NCBI RefSeq assembly: GCF_009900765.1
Contig: NZ_JAAABL010000002.1
Span: forward strand, 186,001-250,000
From: Rhodovarius lipocyclicus
GTDB taxonomy: Bacteria; Pseudomonadota; Alphaproteobacteria; Acetobacterales; Acetobacteraceae
Length of the DNA stretch: 64,000 nucleotides
Direction: 5' to 3'
Shown here: in pieces, positions 40,156 to 48,639 of the stretch
How the letters are laid out: every line of letters begins with the position of its first letter
Numbering within the stretch: position 1 is the first letter of the stretch
The notes under the pieces: generated by a model
Told to the model about the DNA's origin: nothing
The model's input: the letters and a program-made list of their open reading frames with translations, nothing else
Databases searched by the model: none
Made by a program: the position numbers and the translations under genes

Positions 40156-41616
40156 ATGCCACACATCGCCGTCGCTCGCCTTTGGTTTGAAGCCAACAGC
40201 TTCGCCCCGGAACCTGCCTCGCTGGAGGCCTTCAAGGGGCGGGAATGGATCGCCGGGGATGCGGCCCTCACCACTTATCGCGGCACGGCGACGGAGCTGG
40301 GTGGGCTGGAAGCCTTCCTGGCCGAGCGCCCGCATTGGTCGGCCACGGTGCTGCGCTGCACCTCCGCCCAGCCGGGCGGCCCGATGGAGGACCGCGCCTT
40401 CGCCACCTGGTGGGAGGAAGTCTCCGCCGGGCTGGCAAGCCGGGAATGGGATGGCGTGTATCTTTCCCTGCACGGCGCCTGCCTGACGGAAAGCGAGCCC
40501 GAGGCCGACCTGGCCATCATCCGCATGGTGCGGGGCATTGTCGGGCCGAACACGCCCATCGTCGCCAGTTTCGATTTCCACGCCAATATCTCGCCCGAGC
40601 TGGCGGGTTTGCTGGATGGTGCCTCCGCCTATCGCACCTATCCGCACACGGACATGGCGGAATGCGCCAGCCGGGCCCTGCATCTGCTGGAGCGCGCGAT
40701 CGGCGGTGAGCGGCTGCATGCCAGCATCGTGAAGCTGCCCCAGGTGCTGCACAGCTTCCACATGCGGCACCAGTCCGGCCCCATGGCCGAGGTGTGGGAG
40801 ATGGCCAAGGCGCTGGAAACGCCCGACCTGCCGGATGTCACCATTTTCGGCGGCTTCGCCTGGGGTGACAGCCCCACGGCCGGGCCCAGCGCCTTCGTCT
40901 GGGGCGTGGACCATGCCGAGGCCCGCGCCACGGCCCGCCAACTGACCGATGCCATCAAGTCCCGCTTCCCGCGCTTCGCCGTCAATCTGCCGGACACGAA
41001 GGAAGGGCTGGCCCGGGCGCTGGCGGCCCCCGAGGGGCTGGTCGCCTTGCTGGACCCGGCGGACAACCCGCTCTCCGGCGGGGCCTGCGACACACCGGAG
41101 CTGCTGCGCACCCTGGTCGATGCGAAGCTGGAGGTGGAGACGGTCTTCGCCTTTCTGCATGACCCCGCGATCGTGGCCGAGGCCACCAAGGCCGGGGAGG
41201 GCGCGCCCTTCCGCGCCAGCCTGGCCGGCCGCACCACGCCGGCTTTCGGCCCGCCCGTGCCGTTCGAGGGCGTGGTGGAGAAGCTGACCCATGGCTCCTT
41301 CCTGAATGAAGGCCCTATGGAGGCCGGCGCCCCGGTGGACCTCGGGCCCACGGCGGTGCTGCGCACCGGCAAGCTTTCGATCATCGTCACCAGCCGCAAG
41401 GAAGCCGCGGTGGATCCGGCCTTTTTCACTCTGCATGGCATCGACCTGACGCGCGTGCGGCTGCTGGCGAACAAGGCCAAGAACCATTTCCGCGCCGCCT
41501 TCCAGGGGCGCTGCAGCGCCATCGTGGAGTGCGACGCCCCCGGCCCCGCCGCGCTGGATCTGCTGCGCCTGCCCTTCCGTTACGTGCCGGAGGCCTGGCG
41601 CCATCCGGTGGGGTAG
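40156..41616 (+). CDS. M81-family metallopeptidase (MlrC-like)
   Basis: 486 residues. N-terminal MlrC domain IAVARLWFEANSFAPEPASLE, predicted metal ligands in ASFDFHANIS and TYPHTDMAECAS, then the MlrC C-terminal domain (about 290-480). Named after microcystinase C of Sphingomonas; most members have no known substrate. Immediately upstream of an aspartate dehydrogenase gene (36 bases), so it may release aspartate-containing or related amides; that is inference. Confidence 0.85.
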   Translation: MPHIAVARLWFEANSFAPEPASLEAFKGREWIAGDAALTTYRGTATELGGLEAFLAERPHWSATVLRCTSAQPGGPMEDRAFATWWEEVSAGLASREWDGVYLSLHGACLTESEPEADLAIIRMVRGIVGPNTPIVASFDFHANISPELAGLLDGASAYRTYPHTDMAECASRALHLLERAIGGERLHASIVKLPQVLHSFHMRHQSGPMAEVWEMAKALETPDLPDVTIFGGFAWGDSPTAGPSAFVWGVDHAEARATARQLTDAIKSRFPRFAVNLPDTKEGLARALAAPEGLVALLDPADNPLSGGACDTPELLRTLVDAKLEVETVFAFLHDPAIVAEATKAGEGAPFRASLAGRTTPAFGPPVPFEGVVEKLTHGSFLNEGPMEAGAPVDLGPTAVLRTGKLSIIVTSRKEAAVDPAFFTLHGIDLTRVRLLANKAKNHFRAAFQGRCSAIVECDAPGPAALDLLRLPFRYVPEAWRHPVG

Positions 41617-41652
41617 TTGGCCCGGCCGCGAACCCTGGTTAACCTCAGGGGC

Positions 41653-42465
41653 ATGAGCGAGACATACACCGTCGGAATCGTGGGCCTCGGGGCCATTGGG
41701 TTGCAACTGGCGCGCGCCCTGGATGCGGGCGTGCCCGGGCTGAAGCTGACCGCCGTGGCGGTGCGTGACGCCGAGAAGGCCCGCGCGGCCATGAAGGATT
41801 TCAAGGATCGCCCGCTGATCCTGGACATCGCGAAGCTGCCGCGTGAGTGCGACATCATCGTGGAATGCGCTCCTTCCGCCATCTTCGAGGAAGTGGCGCA
41901 TGCCGCGATCGAGGCTGGATGCGTCTTCATCCCGTCCTCCTGCGGGCAGTTGCTGCCGCGCATGCACCTGGTCGAGCGCGCGAAGGAAACCGGCGCCCGA
42001 ATCATCGTGCCGACCGGTGCGCTGCTGGGGCTGGACGCCGTGCGCGCCGCCGCCGAGGGCGATGTCGAGAGCGTGACCATCCAGACCCGCAAGCCGCCGA
42101 TCGGCCTGGAAGGCGCGCCCTATCTGGTCAAGCACAACATCCAGGTGCTGGGCGTCACCGAACCGACCCTGGTGTTCAAGGGCAATGCCTTCGACGCCGC
42201 GCAGGGCTTCCCGGCCAATGTGAATGTCGCCGCCGCGCTGGCGATGGCCGGCGTGGGGCCGGAACGCACGATGGTGGAGATCTGGGCCGATCCGGGCGTG
42301 ACCCGCAACACCCACACCATCAAGGTGGAAGCCGCCGCCGCCCGCCTGACCATGACCATCGAGAACGTGCCGAGCGAGGCGAACCCGCGCACCGGCAAGA
42401 TCACGGGCCTGTCCATCCTGGCCTGCCTGCGCGGGCTGGTCAGCACGCTGAAGGTGGGCAGCTGA
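41653..42465 (+). CDS. L-aspartate dehydrogenase (NadX-like)
   Basis: 270 residues. Rossmann opening TVGIVGLGAIGLQLARALD, catalytic IPSSCGQLLPR and IVPTGALLGLDAVRAAAEGD, TIQTRKPPIGLEGAP, and the ANVNVAAALAMAGVGP region that carries the family's conserved residues. Oxidises aspartate to iminoaspartate/oxaloacetate with NAD(P). ATG at 41653 follows CAGGGG. nadA/nadC are not adjacent, so a role in NAD synthesis is not implied by context; it follows the M81 peptidase. Confidence 0.88.
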   Translation: MSETYTVGIVGLGAIGLQLARALDAGVPGLKLTAVAVRDAEKARAAMKDFKDRPLILDIAKLPRECDIIVECAPSAIFEEVAHAAIEAGCVFIPSSCGQLLPRMHLVERAKETGARIIVPTGALLGLDAVRAAAEGDVESVTIQTRKPPIGLEGAPYLVKHNIQVLGVTEPTLVFKGNAFDAAQGFPANVNVAAALAMAGVGPERTMVEIWADPGVTRNTHTIKVEAAAARLTMTIENVPSEANPRTGKITGLSILACLRGLVSTLKVGS

Positions 42466-42492
42466 ACGGACGCCGCTTGAGGTGCCCTGTCT

Positions 42493-45400
42493 TTAACGAA
42501 AATCCCGGCTGGCGGGCAGCGTGTCCGTCAGCGTCCGGTTCCGGGCCAGTTCCGTATCGGCGGAGAGCTGGTCCAGCAGCCCGGTGCCGTCGATCAGCTT
42601 CTGCACGATCAGATGGGTGATCGGCTTTTCCACCGCTTCCTCCATCCGTTCCACCCGGCCCTCGGCGATCAGCAGCCGGGCATTGACCAGGATGTTGAGG
42701 TGGCGCGCCGCCACATCCGGATAGACCACCAGATTGGCGGTGCCGGTTTCGTCCTCGATCGTGATGAAGATCACGCCCTTGGCCGAGCCGGGGCGCTGGC
42801 GCATCAGCACCAGCCCGGCCACGCGCTTCCGCCGGCCGGCCAGTGCCGCCGTGGTCACGCAGCCCTGCCCGGCCAGGCGCCGGCGCAGCAAGGCCAGGGG
42901 ATGGCGCCGCAGGCTCAGCCCCGTCACGCTGTAATCCGTCAGGATCGCCTCGCCCTCATCCTCATCCGGCAACAGGGTGGGGGGCTCGGGCATCAGCGGC
43001 TGCTCCGCGGCCATGGCGGCCGCTGCCTCCGAGCCCAGGGCCGCGAACAGTGGCAGCCTGCGCGGGGAGCCCGTGCTGCCCCGTGCATCCCAGATGGCAT
43101 GGCGGCGGGGCGTGTCGGGAAAGGCATCGGCGGCGGCCAGGGCTTCCAGCGCCTCGGCATCCAGGCCTGAGCGCCAGGCCAGATCCTCCACGCCGCCGAA
43201 GGGCGCGCCGTTGCGGGATTGCCGCGCGGCCATGACCGACTCGGCGTCCTGCTCCTTCAAGCCCTTCACCAGCCGCATGCCCAGGCGCAGGGCCAGGCCG
43301 TTCTGTTCCAGCGAGCAGTCCCATTCGCTGGCGTTCACATCGATGGGCAGCACCGGCACGTCATGCTCGCGCGCGTCGCGGATGATCTGCGCCGGGGCGT
43401 AGAAGCCCATGGGCAGGCTGTTCAGCAGCGCGCAGGCGAAGACCGCCGGGTGGTGGCATTTCAGCCAGGCCGAGGCATAGACCAGAAGCGCGAAGCTGGC
43501 CGCATGGCTTTCGGGAAAGCCATAGCTGCCGAAGCCCTCGATCTGGGAGAACACCCGCTCGGCGAATTCCCGCACATAGCCGCGCCGGACCATGCCGCCC
43601 ACCAGCTTCTCCCGGTAGAGGTCCACCGTGCCGCGGCTCTTGAAGGTGGCCATGGCGCGGCGGAGCTGGTCCGCTTCCTCCGGCGAGAAGCCGGCGGCGG
43701 TGATGGCCAGCTTCATGGCCTGTTCCTGGAACAGCGGCACGCCCAGCGTGTTTTCCAGCACCTGCCGCAACTCGTCCGGTGGGCCGAATTCCGGGCTGGG
43801 TTCCGGGTACTCGGGTTTTTCCAGCCCCTGCCGCCGCCGCAGATAGGGATGCACCATGCCGCCCTGGATCGGCCCCGGCCGCACGATCGCCACCTGGATC
43901 ACCAGGTCGTAGAACTGTGTGGGCCGCAGCCGGGGCAGCATGTTCATCTGTGCCCGGCTTTCCACCTGGAACACGCCGACGGAGTCGGCCCGGCGCAGCA
44001 TGGCGTAGGTCTCGGGGCATTCCGGCGGCAGGCTGCGCAGCCCGTGGCGGATATGCCGGTGCTTGGCCAGCAGCGCGAAGGCGCGCCGCAGGCAGGAGAG
44101 CATGCCCAGCCCCAGCACATCCACCTTCAGCATGCCCAGCGCGTCGATGTCGTCCTTGTCCCATTCCAGCACGGTGCGGCCATCCATGGTGGCGTTGCCC
44201 ACCACGGCCAGCTCCACCAGGGGGCCGCGCGTGATGACGAAGCCGCCCACATGGGTGGCGGTGTGACGGGGGAAATCGAGCAGTTCCGTGGCCATCCGCA
44301 GCGCATGGGCCAAGGTGGGTTCTTTCAGATCCAACCCTTCCCGCGCTGCCAGATCATGCAGGTCATCCTCCCGCCCCGGGCCCCAGCTGGCCTTGGAGAG
44401 CGCCGCCGCGACCTGTTCCGGCAGGCCCATCGCCTTGCCCACCTCTCGGATCGCGCTGCGCGGGCGGTAGCGGATCAGGGTGGCGCAGATGGCCGCGCGT
44501 TCGCGCCCGTAGCGCTCATAGAGGTGCTGGATCACCTCCTCGCGCCGCTCATGCTCGAAGTCGATGTCGATATCCGGCGGCTCGCCCCGGCTGGCGGAGA
44601 TGAAGCGCTCGAACAACAGATTGTGCTTCGCCGGGTCCACAGCGGTGATGCCCAGCACATAGCAGACGGTGGAGTTCGCCGCCGAACCGCGCCCCTGGCA
44701 CAGGATGTCCTGGGCTTTGGCGAAGCGCACGATCTCATGCACGGTCAGGAAATAGGGCGCGTAGTCCAGCCGGCCGATCAGCTCCAGCTCATGGGCCAGA
44801 CGCTGCGCGATGTCGGCGGGCGGGCCGGCGGGCCAGCGCTCGGCCACGGCCTCCCGCACCCTCGCTTCCAGGGTCTCCTGCGCGGTGCGGCCGGGGTCGA
44901 GCGTTTCCTCCGGGTACTCATAGCGCAGCTGGTCCAGGCAGAAGCCGCGCGTGGCCTCCATGACCCGCAACGTGTTGGCCAGCGCGTCCGGGTAATCGGC
45001 GAACAGCTCGGCCATCTGGGCGGGGGATTTCAGGTGGCGCTCGGCGTTGGGCTCCGCGGCCGTGCCCAGGGTTTCGATGGTGCGATGCAGGCGGATCGCG
45101 CTCAACACATCGGCCAGGGCATGGCGGGCCGGGTCGTGGTAGCGCACATGGTTGGTGGCCAGCAGCCAGGCGCCGGAGGCCTCGGCGAGGGCTGCGTGAC
45201 GGGCCAGCCGTGGCCCGTCATCCCCCAGCATGGGGCAGGAGGTGGCGAGGAGCACCGGCAGCGCCAGCCACACGGCACGCGCGCGCCGCAGCGCCGCGAG
45301 GTGGGTAGCATCCGGCCGATCGGGCGGGGTAAAGGCCAGCACCCAGCCCTCGGCGGCGGCTAGCATGGCGTCGAGTGCGATCCGCTCCTCGCCTTTGGGG

Positions 45401-45723
45401 GCGCCCATCCGGGCGCTGGAGAGCAGGGCGGTCAGCCGGCCGTAGCTGGCGCGATCCGTGGGCCAGGCCAGCCATTCCGAACTATCGCTCAGCCGCAGCC
45501 GGCAACCGGGGGCGAAGGGCAGCCCCCTGGCCTTTGCCGCGCGATGTGCGCGGACCACGCCGGCCAGCCCATTGGTGTCGCACAGGCCGAAGCCAGCGTG
45601 GCCCAGATCGGCGGCGCGTGCGATCAGTTCCTCCGGGTGGGAGGCGCCGTCAAGGAAAGAGAAGTTGGAGCGCGCCGCGACCTCGGCATAGGCGGGCGTG
45701 GGGTGGACCAGCCGGAGAAGCAT
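42493..45723 (-). CDS. dnaE2: Error-prone DNA polymerase DnaE2
   Basis: 1076 residues. N-terminal PHP domain (YAEVAARSNFSFLDGASHPEEL, shown as SNFSFLDGASHP), polymerase core with GRGSAANSTVCYVLG and the catalytic PDIDIDFEHERR (Asp pair), KVDVLGLGMLSC, and a C-terminal OB-fold. Translesion polymerase working with ImuA' and ImuB in SOS mutagenesis. ATG at 45723 (MLLRLVHPTPAYAE). An exact alphaproteobacterial LexA box lies 24 bases upstream. The usual imuA-imuB genes are not next to it; an EamA exporter gene is upstream. Confidence 0.95.
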   Translation of the reverse strand: MLLRLVHPTPAYAEVAARSNFSFLDGASHPEELIARAADLGHAGFGLCDTNGLAGVVRAHRAAKARGLPFAPGCRLRLSDSSEWLAWPTDRASYGRLTALLSSARMGAPKGEERIALDAMLAAAEGWVLAFTPPDRPDATHLAALRRARAVWLALPVLLATSCPMLGDDGPRLARHAALAEASGAWLLATNHVRYHDPARHALADVLSAIRLHRTIETLGTAAEPNAERHLKSPAQMAELFADYPDALANTLRVMEATRGFCLDQLRYEYPEETLDPGRTAQETLEARVREAVAERWPAGPPADIAQRLAHELELIGRLDYAPYFLTVHEIVRFAKAQDILCQGRGSAANSTVCYVLGITAVDPAKHNLLFERFISASRGEPPDIDIDFEHERREEVIQHLYERYGRERAAICATLIRYRPRSAIREVGKAMGLPEQVAAALSKASWGPGREDDLHDLAAREGLDLKEPTLAHALRMATELLDFPRHTATHVGGFVITRGPLVELAVVGNATMDGRTVLEWDKDDIDALGMLKVDVLGLGMLSCLRRAFALLAKHRHIRHGLRSLPPECPETYAMLRRADSVGVFQVESRAQMNMLPRLRPTQFYDLVIQVAIVRPGPIQGGMVHPYLRRRQGLEKPEYPEPSPEFGPPDELRQVLENTLGVPLFQEQAMKLAITAAGFSPEEADQLRRAMATFKSRGTVDLYREKLVGGMVRRGYVREFAERVFSQIEGFGSYGFPESHAASFALLVYASAWLKCHHPAVFACALLNSLPMGFYAPAQIIRDAREHDVPVLPIDVNASEWDCSLEQNGLALRLGMRLVKGLKEQDAESVMAARQSRNGAPFGGVEDLAWRSGLDAEALEALAAADAFPDTPRRHAIWDARGSTGSPRRLPLFAALGSEAAAAMAAEQPLMPEPPTLLPDEDEGEAILTDYSVTGLSLRRHPLALLRRRLAGQGCVTTAALAGRRKRVAGLVLMRQRPGSAKGVIFITIEDETGTANLVVYPDVAARHLNILVNARLLIAEGRVERMEEAVEKPITHLIVQKLIDGTGLLDQLSADTELARNRTLTDTLPASRDFR

Positions 45724-45746
45724 AGCCCTGCATGGCGCAAGAAACC

Positions 45747-45761
45747 GAACAAATCAAGAAC
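45747..45761 (-). promoter_or_regulatory. LexA (SOS) box upstream of dnaE2
   Basis: On the minus strand GTTC-TTGATTT-GTTC, exactly the alphaproteobacterial SOS consensus GTTC-N7-GTTC, located 24 bases before the dnaE2 ATG. Direct-repeat architecture and position both fit LexA repression of dnaE2. Confidence 0.9.
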
Positions 45762-45777
45762 AACGGCAGGGCTGGCG

Positions 45778-46737
45778 TTACCGGTTGGCAGGGCTTCCGG
45801 CAGGCAGCCCTGATTCCAGCACCATGAGTTTCCGCGGCAGGCGCAGCATGCTGCTCGTCACCAGCACGCCGAACACGACCAGGGCGCAGCCCATCAACTC
45901 CGGCAGGCGGGGCGCCTCACCCAGCAGCAGCACCGCCACCAGCGTAACGGTCACGGGCGTGAGCGCGGTGACGGCCGTGGTCCGGGCCGCACCCAGATGT
46001 TTCAGCGCCAGGGTGAAGATCAGCAGCGCCAGCACCCCCGCCATCACGCCCTGGATCAGCACATGGCGCAGCAGAATGGGGGCGGGGGTTGTCTGGAGCC
46101 CTTCCAGCACGCGCCAGCCGGCCAGCGGCAGCAGCAGCGCGACCGACCAGAAGGAAACGAAAGCCGCGGCCTCCAGGCCCGTCAGGCGGCTATAGCGGAA
46201 GGCGACGGTATAGACCGACCAGGCCAGCGCGCCGGCCAGCACCAGCAGGTGCCCGCGCCAGCTGCCGCCCAGCAGATCCGTCAGCCCATGCGCCATGATG
46301 AGGGTCACACCCAGGGTGATCAGCGCCACGCCCATGATGCGGCCCCGGCTCAGCCGCTCCTTCAGCACAGTGGATGAGAGCAGCGCGATGAACAGCGGCA
46401 GGCTGCCGGTCAGCAATGGGCCGGCCTCGGCGGCGGGGGCGTAGTGCAGGCCTTCCAGCACCAGGAACTGATAGGGCAGCCCGGCACAGAGCAGGCCCAG
46501 CAATGCAAGCTTCGGTGCCTGCTTCGGGATGATCCGGAAGCGCCACCAGAAGGGAGCCAGCAGCAGCGCTGCTGTCCCGAAGCGCAGGAAAGCCAGCAGC
46601 GCGCTGTCCAGATGTCCGTTCTGCATCGCCATGCGGGAGGTGGTGATCCAGGTGGTCCAGACACCGACCGTCATCAGCGCCGCCAGCAAGCCGAGCCGTT
46701 GCGGGGCAAGGAGGGCGCTGGGGCGGATGCCGGTCAT
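45778..46737 (-). CDS. EamA/DMT-family transporter
   Basis: 319-residue membrane protein with about ten helices and two EamA repeats (first: LLAALMTVGVWTTWITTSRM; second begins near GHLLVLAGALAWSVYTVAF; ends with ALTPVTVTLVAVLLLGEAP). Typical amino-acid/metabolite exporter. Start ATG at 46737 (MTGIRPSALLAPQ) avoids 17 upstream residues without homology. Divergent from the Lrp-type regulator with a candidate operator between, so it is probably the regulated target. Confidence 0.88.
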   Translation of the reverse strand: MTGIRPSALLAPQRLGLLAALMTVGVWTTWITTSRMAMQNGHLDSALLAFLRFGTAALLLAPFWWRFRIIPKQAPKLALLGLLCAGLPYQFLVLEGLHYAPAAEAGPLLTGSLPLFIALLSSTVLKERLSRGRIMGVALITLGVTLIMAHGLTDLLGGSWRGHLLVLAGALAWSVYTVAFRYSRLTGLEAAAFVSFWSVALLLPLAGWRVLEGLQTTPAPILLRHVLIQGVMAGVLALLIFTLALKHLGAARTTAVTALTPVTVTLVAVLLLGEAPRLPELMGCALVVFGVLVTSSMLRLPRKLMVLESGLPAGSPANR

Positions 46738-46797
46738 GCGAGGCCTTACGGATGCGGGCCGGATCGGCGAATGGGGCCGGACCGGCATTGCTGCGAC

Positions 46798-46810
46798 GCA
46801 ATAATGTTGC
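46798..46810. promoter_or_regulatory. Candidate operator between EamA exporter and Lrp gene
   Basis: GCAATAATGTTGC is a near-palindrome (GCAA/TTGC arms with an inner A-T pair) and one of the few AT-rich patches in the divergent gap of about 160 bases. A plausible site for the adjacent Lrp-type protein, but no consensus match is claimed. Confidence 0.3.
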
Positions 46811-46898
46811 GCCCGGGTGTCGGGTTATTCCAAGCGTTCTCTTTCGCGCCGTAGCGTGATGTGAGGTAATGAATTTTTCTGAATCGGGGAACGAGTGC

Positions 46899-47363
46899 AT
46901 GTCTGTAACCCTGGACGACACGGATCGCCGAATCCTGACCCTGTTGCAGGAAGACGGTTCCCTGACCGTGAATGAACTGGCCCAGCGCATCGGCATGACA
47001 CCGCCGCCCTGCTGGCGCCGGGTGAAGCGGCTGAAGGAGACAGGCTGCCTGCGCCGCCAGGTCTGGCTGGTCGATGCGGCGGCGGTCGGGCTGGATGTGA
47101 CGCTCTACGTCAATGTGCAGCTTGTCGCGCATGACGTGGCTGCGACCACCAGTTTCCGTGAGCAGGTGCGCGCCCTGCCGGAAGTGGTGGAGTGCTATCT
47201 GCTGTTGGGCAACAGTGATTCGCTGCTGAAGATCATTGTCCCCAGCATCAAGTATTACGAGACTTTCTTCTACACTCGGCTTTCGCAATTGCCGGGTGTT
47301 CGCGCGGTCACCTCCAGCGTGGTGATGACCGAGATCAAGGCGACAACCAGCCTGCCTCTGTAA
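46899..47363 (+). CDS. Lrp/AsnC-family transcriptional regulator
   Basis: 154 residues. N-terminal HTH (LDDTDRRILTLLQEDGSLTV, then RIGMTPPPCWRRVKRLKETG) and C-terminal RAM/AsnC ligand domain (VTLYVNVQLV, VVECYLLLGNSDSLLKI). Octamer-forming amino-acid-responsive regulator. Start ATG at 46899 preceded by GGGGAACGAG; an ATG at 46869 would add ten residues. Divergent from an EamA exporter, a common regulator-target pair. Confidence 0.9.
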   Translation: MSVTLDDTDRRILTLLQEDGSLTVNELAQRIGMTPPPCWRRVKRLKETGCLRRQVWLVDAAAVGLDVTLYVNVQLVAHDVAATTSFREQVRALPEVVECYLLLGNSDSLLKIIVPSIKYYETFFYTRLSQLPGVRAVTSSVVMTEIKATTSLPL

Positions 47364-47380
47364 GCACTGACATGCGGATA

Positions 47381-47454
47381 TCGGGGCGGCGGGATTCGAA
47401 CCCACGACCTCCTGTACCCAAAACAGGCGCGCTACCAGACTGCGCCACACCCCG
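47381..47454 (-). tRNA. tRNA-Pro (anticodon UGG), no encoded CCA
   Basis: Minus-strand cloverleaf: acceptor CGGGGTG/CGCCCCG, D-arm GCGCAGTCTGGTAGCGC, anticodon stem CCTGT/ACAGG with loop TTTGGGT (anticodon TGG), T-arm GTGGGTTCGAATCCC. The 3' flank reads TATC, so CCA must be added after transcription by the CCA enzyme. Confidence 0.96.
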
Positions 47455-47456
47455 GA

Positions 47457-47482
47457 CTCGGGCGCAAACTAGGTGCGCCGAG
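47457..47482. other. Hairpin between sarcosine-oxidase gene and tRNA-Pro
   Basis: Arms CTC(G)GGCGCA (47457-47466) and TGCGCCGAG (47474-47482) pair over nine bases with one bulge. It lies after the solA-like stop and just before the tRNA 5' end. Could be a processing or termination structure; no U-run. Confidence 0.35.
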
Positions 47483-47504
47483 CCTGGCACGCAAGCGTGT
47501 CCCG

Positions 47505-48629
47505 TTACCGCAAACGCAGGAAGTCGATGTTGTATTTTGTCTTTCCATCTGCACTCGAAAGATCGGCGAGGACTTCGCCGATGACCGAACAGAACTTGTA
47601 TCCATGCCCTGAGCAGGGGGATGCCAGCACCACCTGCGGATAGGCGGGATGATGGTCCAGGATGAAATGTTCGTCTGGTGTGTTCGTGAAGATACAGCTG
47701 CGCAATGCCATGGTCGGCCCATTGCCGGCGGGGAAATAGCGCCCGGCGAAGGCGCGCAGCAGGGCTTCATCCGCCGCATCCACCTCCCGCCGCATCGCCT
47801 CGGCGGGCATGCACTCATCCCGATGGTGATAGCGGCCGAACTTGAAGCCGGGCACCTCCACGATGGGAAAGCCGTAATAGCGGCCTTCCTCCACCTCCAG
47901 GTTGAAGACAGGGAAGATGTCCGGTTGGAACAGGCTCGGCTTGAGCGGTTGCAGCCAGGCCAGCACCTGGCGCTCCGGCACGGCTTTGCCGACTAGCACG
48001 GGGGCGAGGTCCGCCATCCAGGCCCCGGCGGTCAGCACCAGGCGCGCGGCCTGATAACGGCCCTTGTCGGTGCTCACGGTCACGCCCTCGCCGGTGGCAC
48101 TGGCTTCCCAGCCCAGCACCTGTTCCCGGGCATGGATCTCGGCGCCGGCGGCGTGGGCGGCCATGACATGGGCGATGATGGCTTTCTCGCTCATCACGTA
48201 GCCGCCCTCGGGCTGCAGCAGGCCACGATGCGCCGCGGGCAGCCGATAGCCGGGGAAGCGGGTGTTGATCTCCGCCCCGGTCAGAACCTCATGCGGCAGG
48301 CCATGCAGTTGGGCGGATTGCAGCGCGCCCTGGAACACCTGGCTGTCCTCCGGCCCCGCGTCCAGGGAGCCATGGGTGTGCAGCACCCGTTGGCCGGTCG
48401 CGGCCTCCAGGTCCCGCCACAGCTCATAGGCCCGGCGCAGCAGCGGCACATAGGCCGGGTCCTCGTAGTAGGGTAGGCGGATGATGCGCGTGACGCCGTG
48501 GGAGGAACCCATGATGTGCGGGATGTCGAAGCGTTCCAGCCCCAGCACGCGCAAGCCGCGCCGGGCCAGATTCCACAGCGTGGCACTGCCCATGCCGCCC
48601 ACGCCCACCACGATCACATCATAGGCCAT
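47505..48629 (-). CDS. solA: Monomeric sarcosine oxidase / N-methyltryptophan oxidase family flavoenzyme
   Basis: 374 residues. FAD-binding VIVVGVGGMGSATLWNLA at the N-terminus, MGSSHGVTRIIRLPYYEDP (the RIIR region typical of MSOX/SolA), and SCIFTNTPDEHFILDHHP whose Cys corresponds to the covalent-FAD cysteine, then SPCSGHGYKF. Oxidises N-methyl amino acids such as sarcosine with oxygen, giving peroxide and formaldehyde. The gene follows the N-carbamoylsarcosine-amidase-like gene by ten bases, which favours sarcosine over N-methyltryptophan as substrate. Symbol given by family resemblance only. Confidence 0.87.
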   Translation of the reverse strand: MAYDVIVVGVGGMGSATLWNLARRGLRVLGLERFDIPHIMGSSHGVTRIIRLPYYEDPAYVPLLRRAYELWRDLEAATGQRVLHTHGSLDAGPEDSQVFQGALQSAQLHGLPHEVLTGAEINTRFPGYRLPAAHRGLLQPEGGYVMSEKAIIAHVMAAHAAGAEIHAREQVLGWEASATGEGVTVSTDKGRYQAARLVLTAGAWMADLAPVLVGKAVPERQVLAWLQPLKPSLFQPDIFPVFNLEVEEGRYYGFPIVEVPGFKFGRYHHRDECMPAEAMRREVDAADEALLRAFAGRYFPAGNGPTMALRSCIFTNTPDEHFILDHHPAYPQVVLASPCSGHGYKFCSVIGEVLADLSSADGKTKYNIDFLRLR

Positions 48630-48639
48630 GCCCAGGCTC

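Noticed and set aside
38089-42315. Minus-strand open frame of 1408 codons covering lysC and the antisense of ubiG, M81 and aspartate dehydrogenase
   Set aside because: Only the last 415 codons encode a real protein (LysC). The rest lies opposite well-defined genes and has the low-complexity His/Arg/Gly-rich composition of a GC-driven shadow frame.
43219-45363. Plus-strand frame of 714 codons opposite dnaE2
   Set aside because: Shadow of dnaE2 with no recognisable domain or ribosome site.
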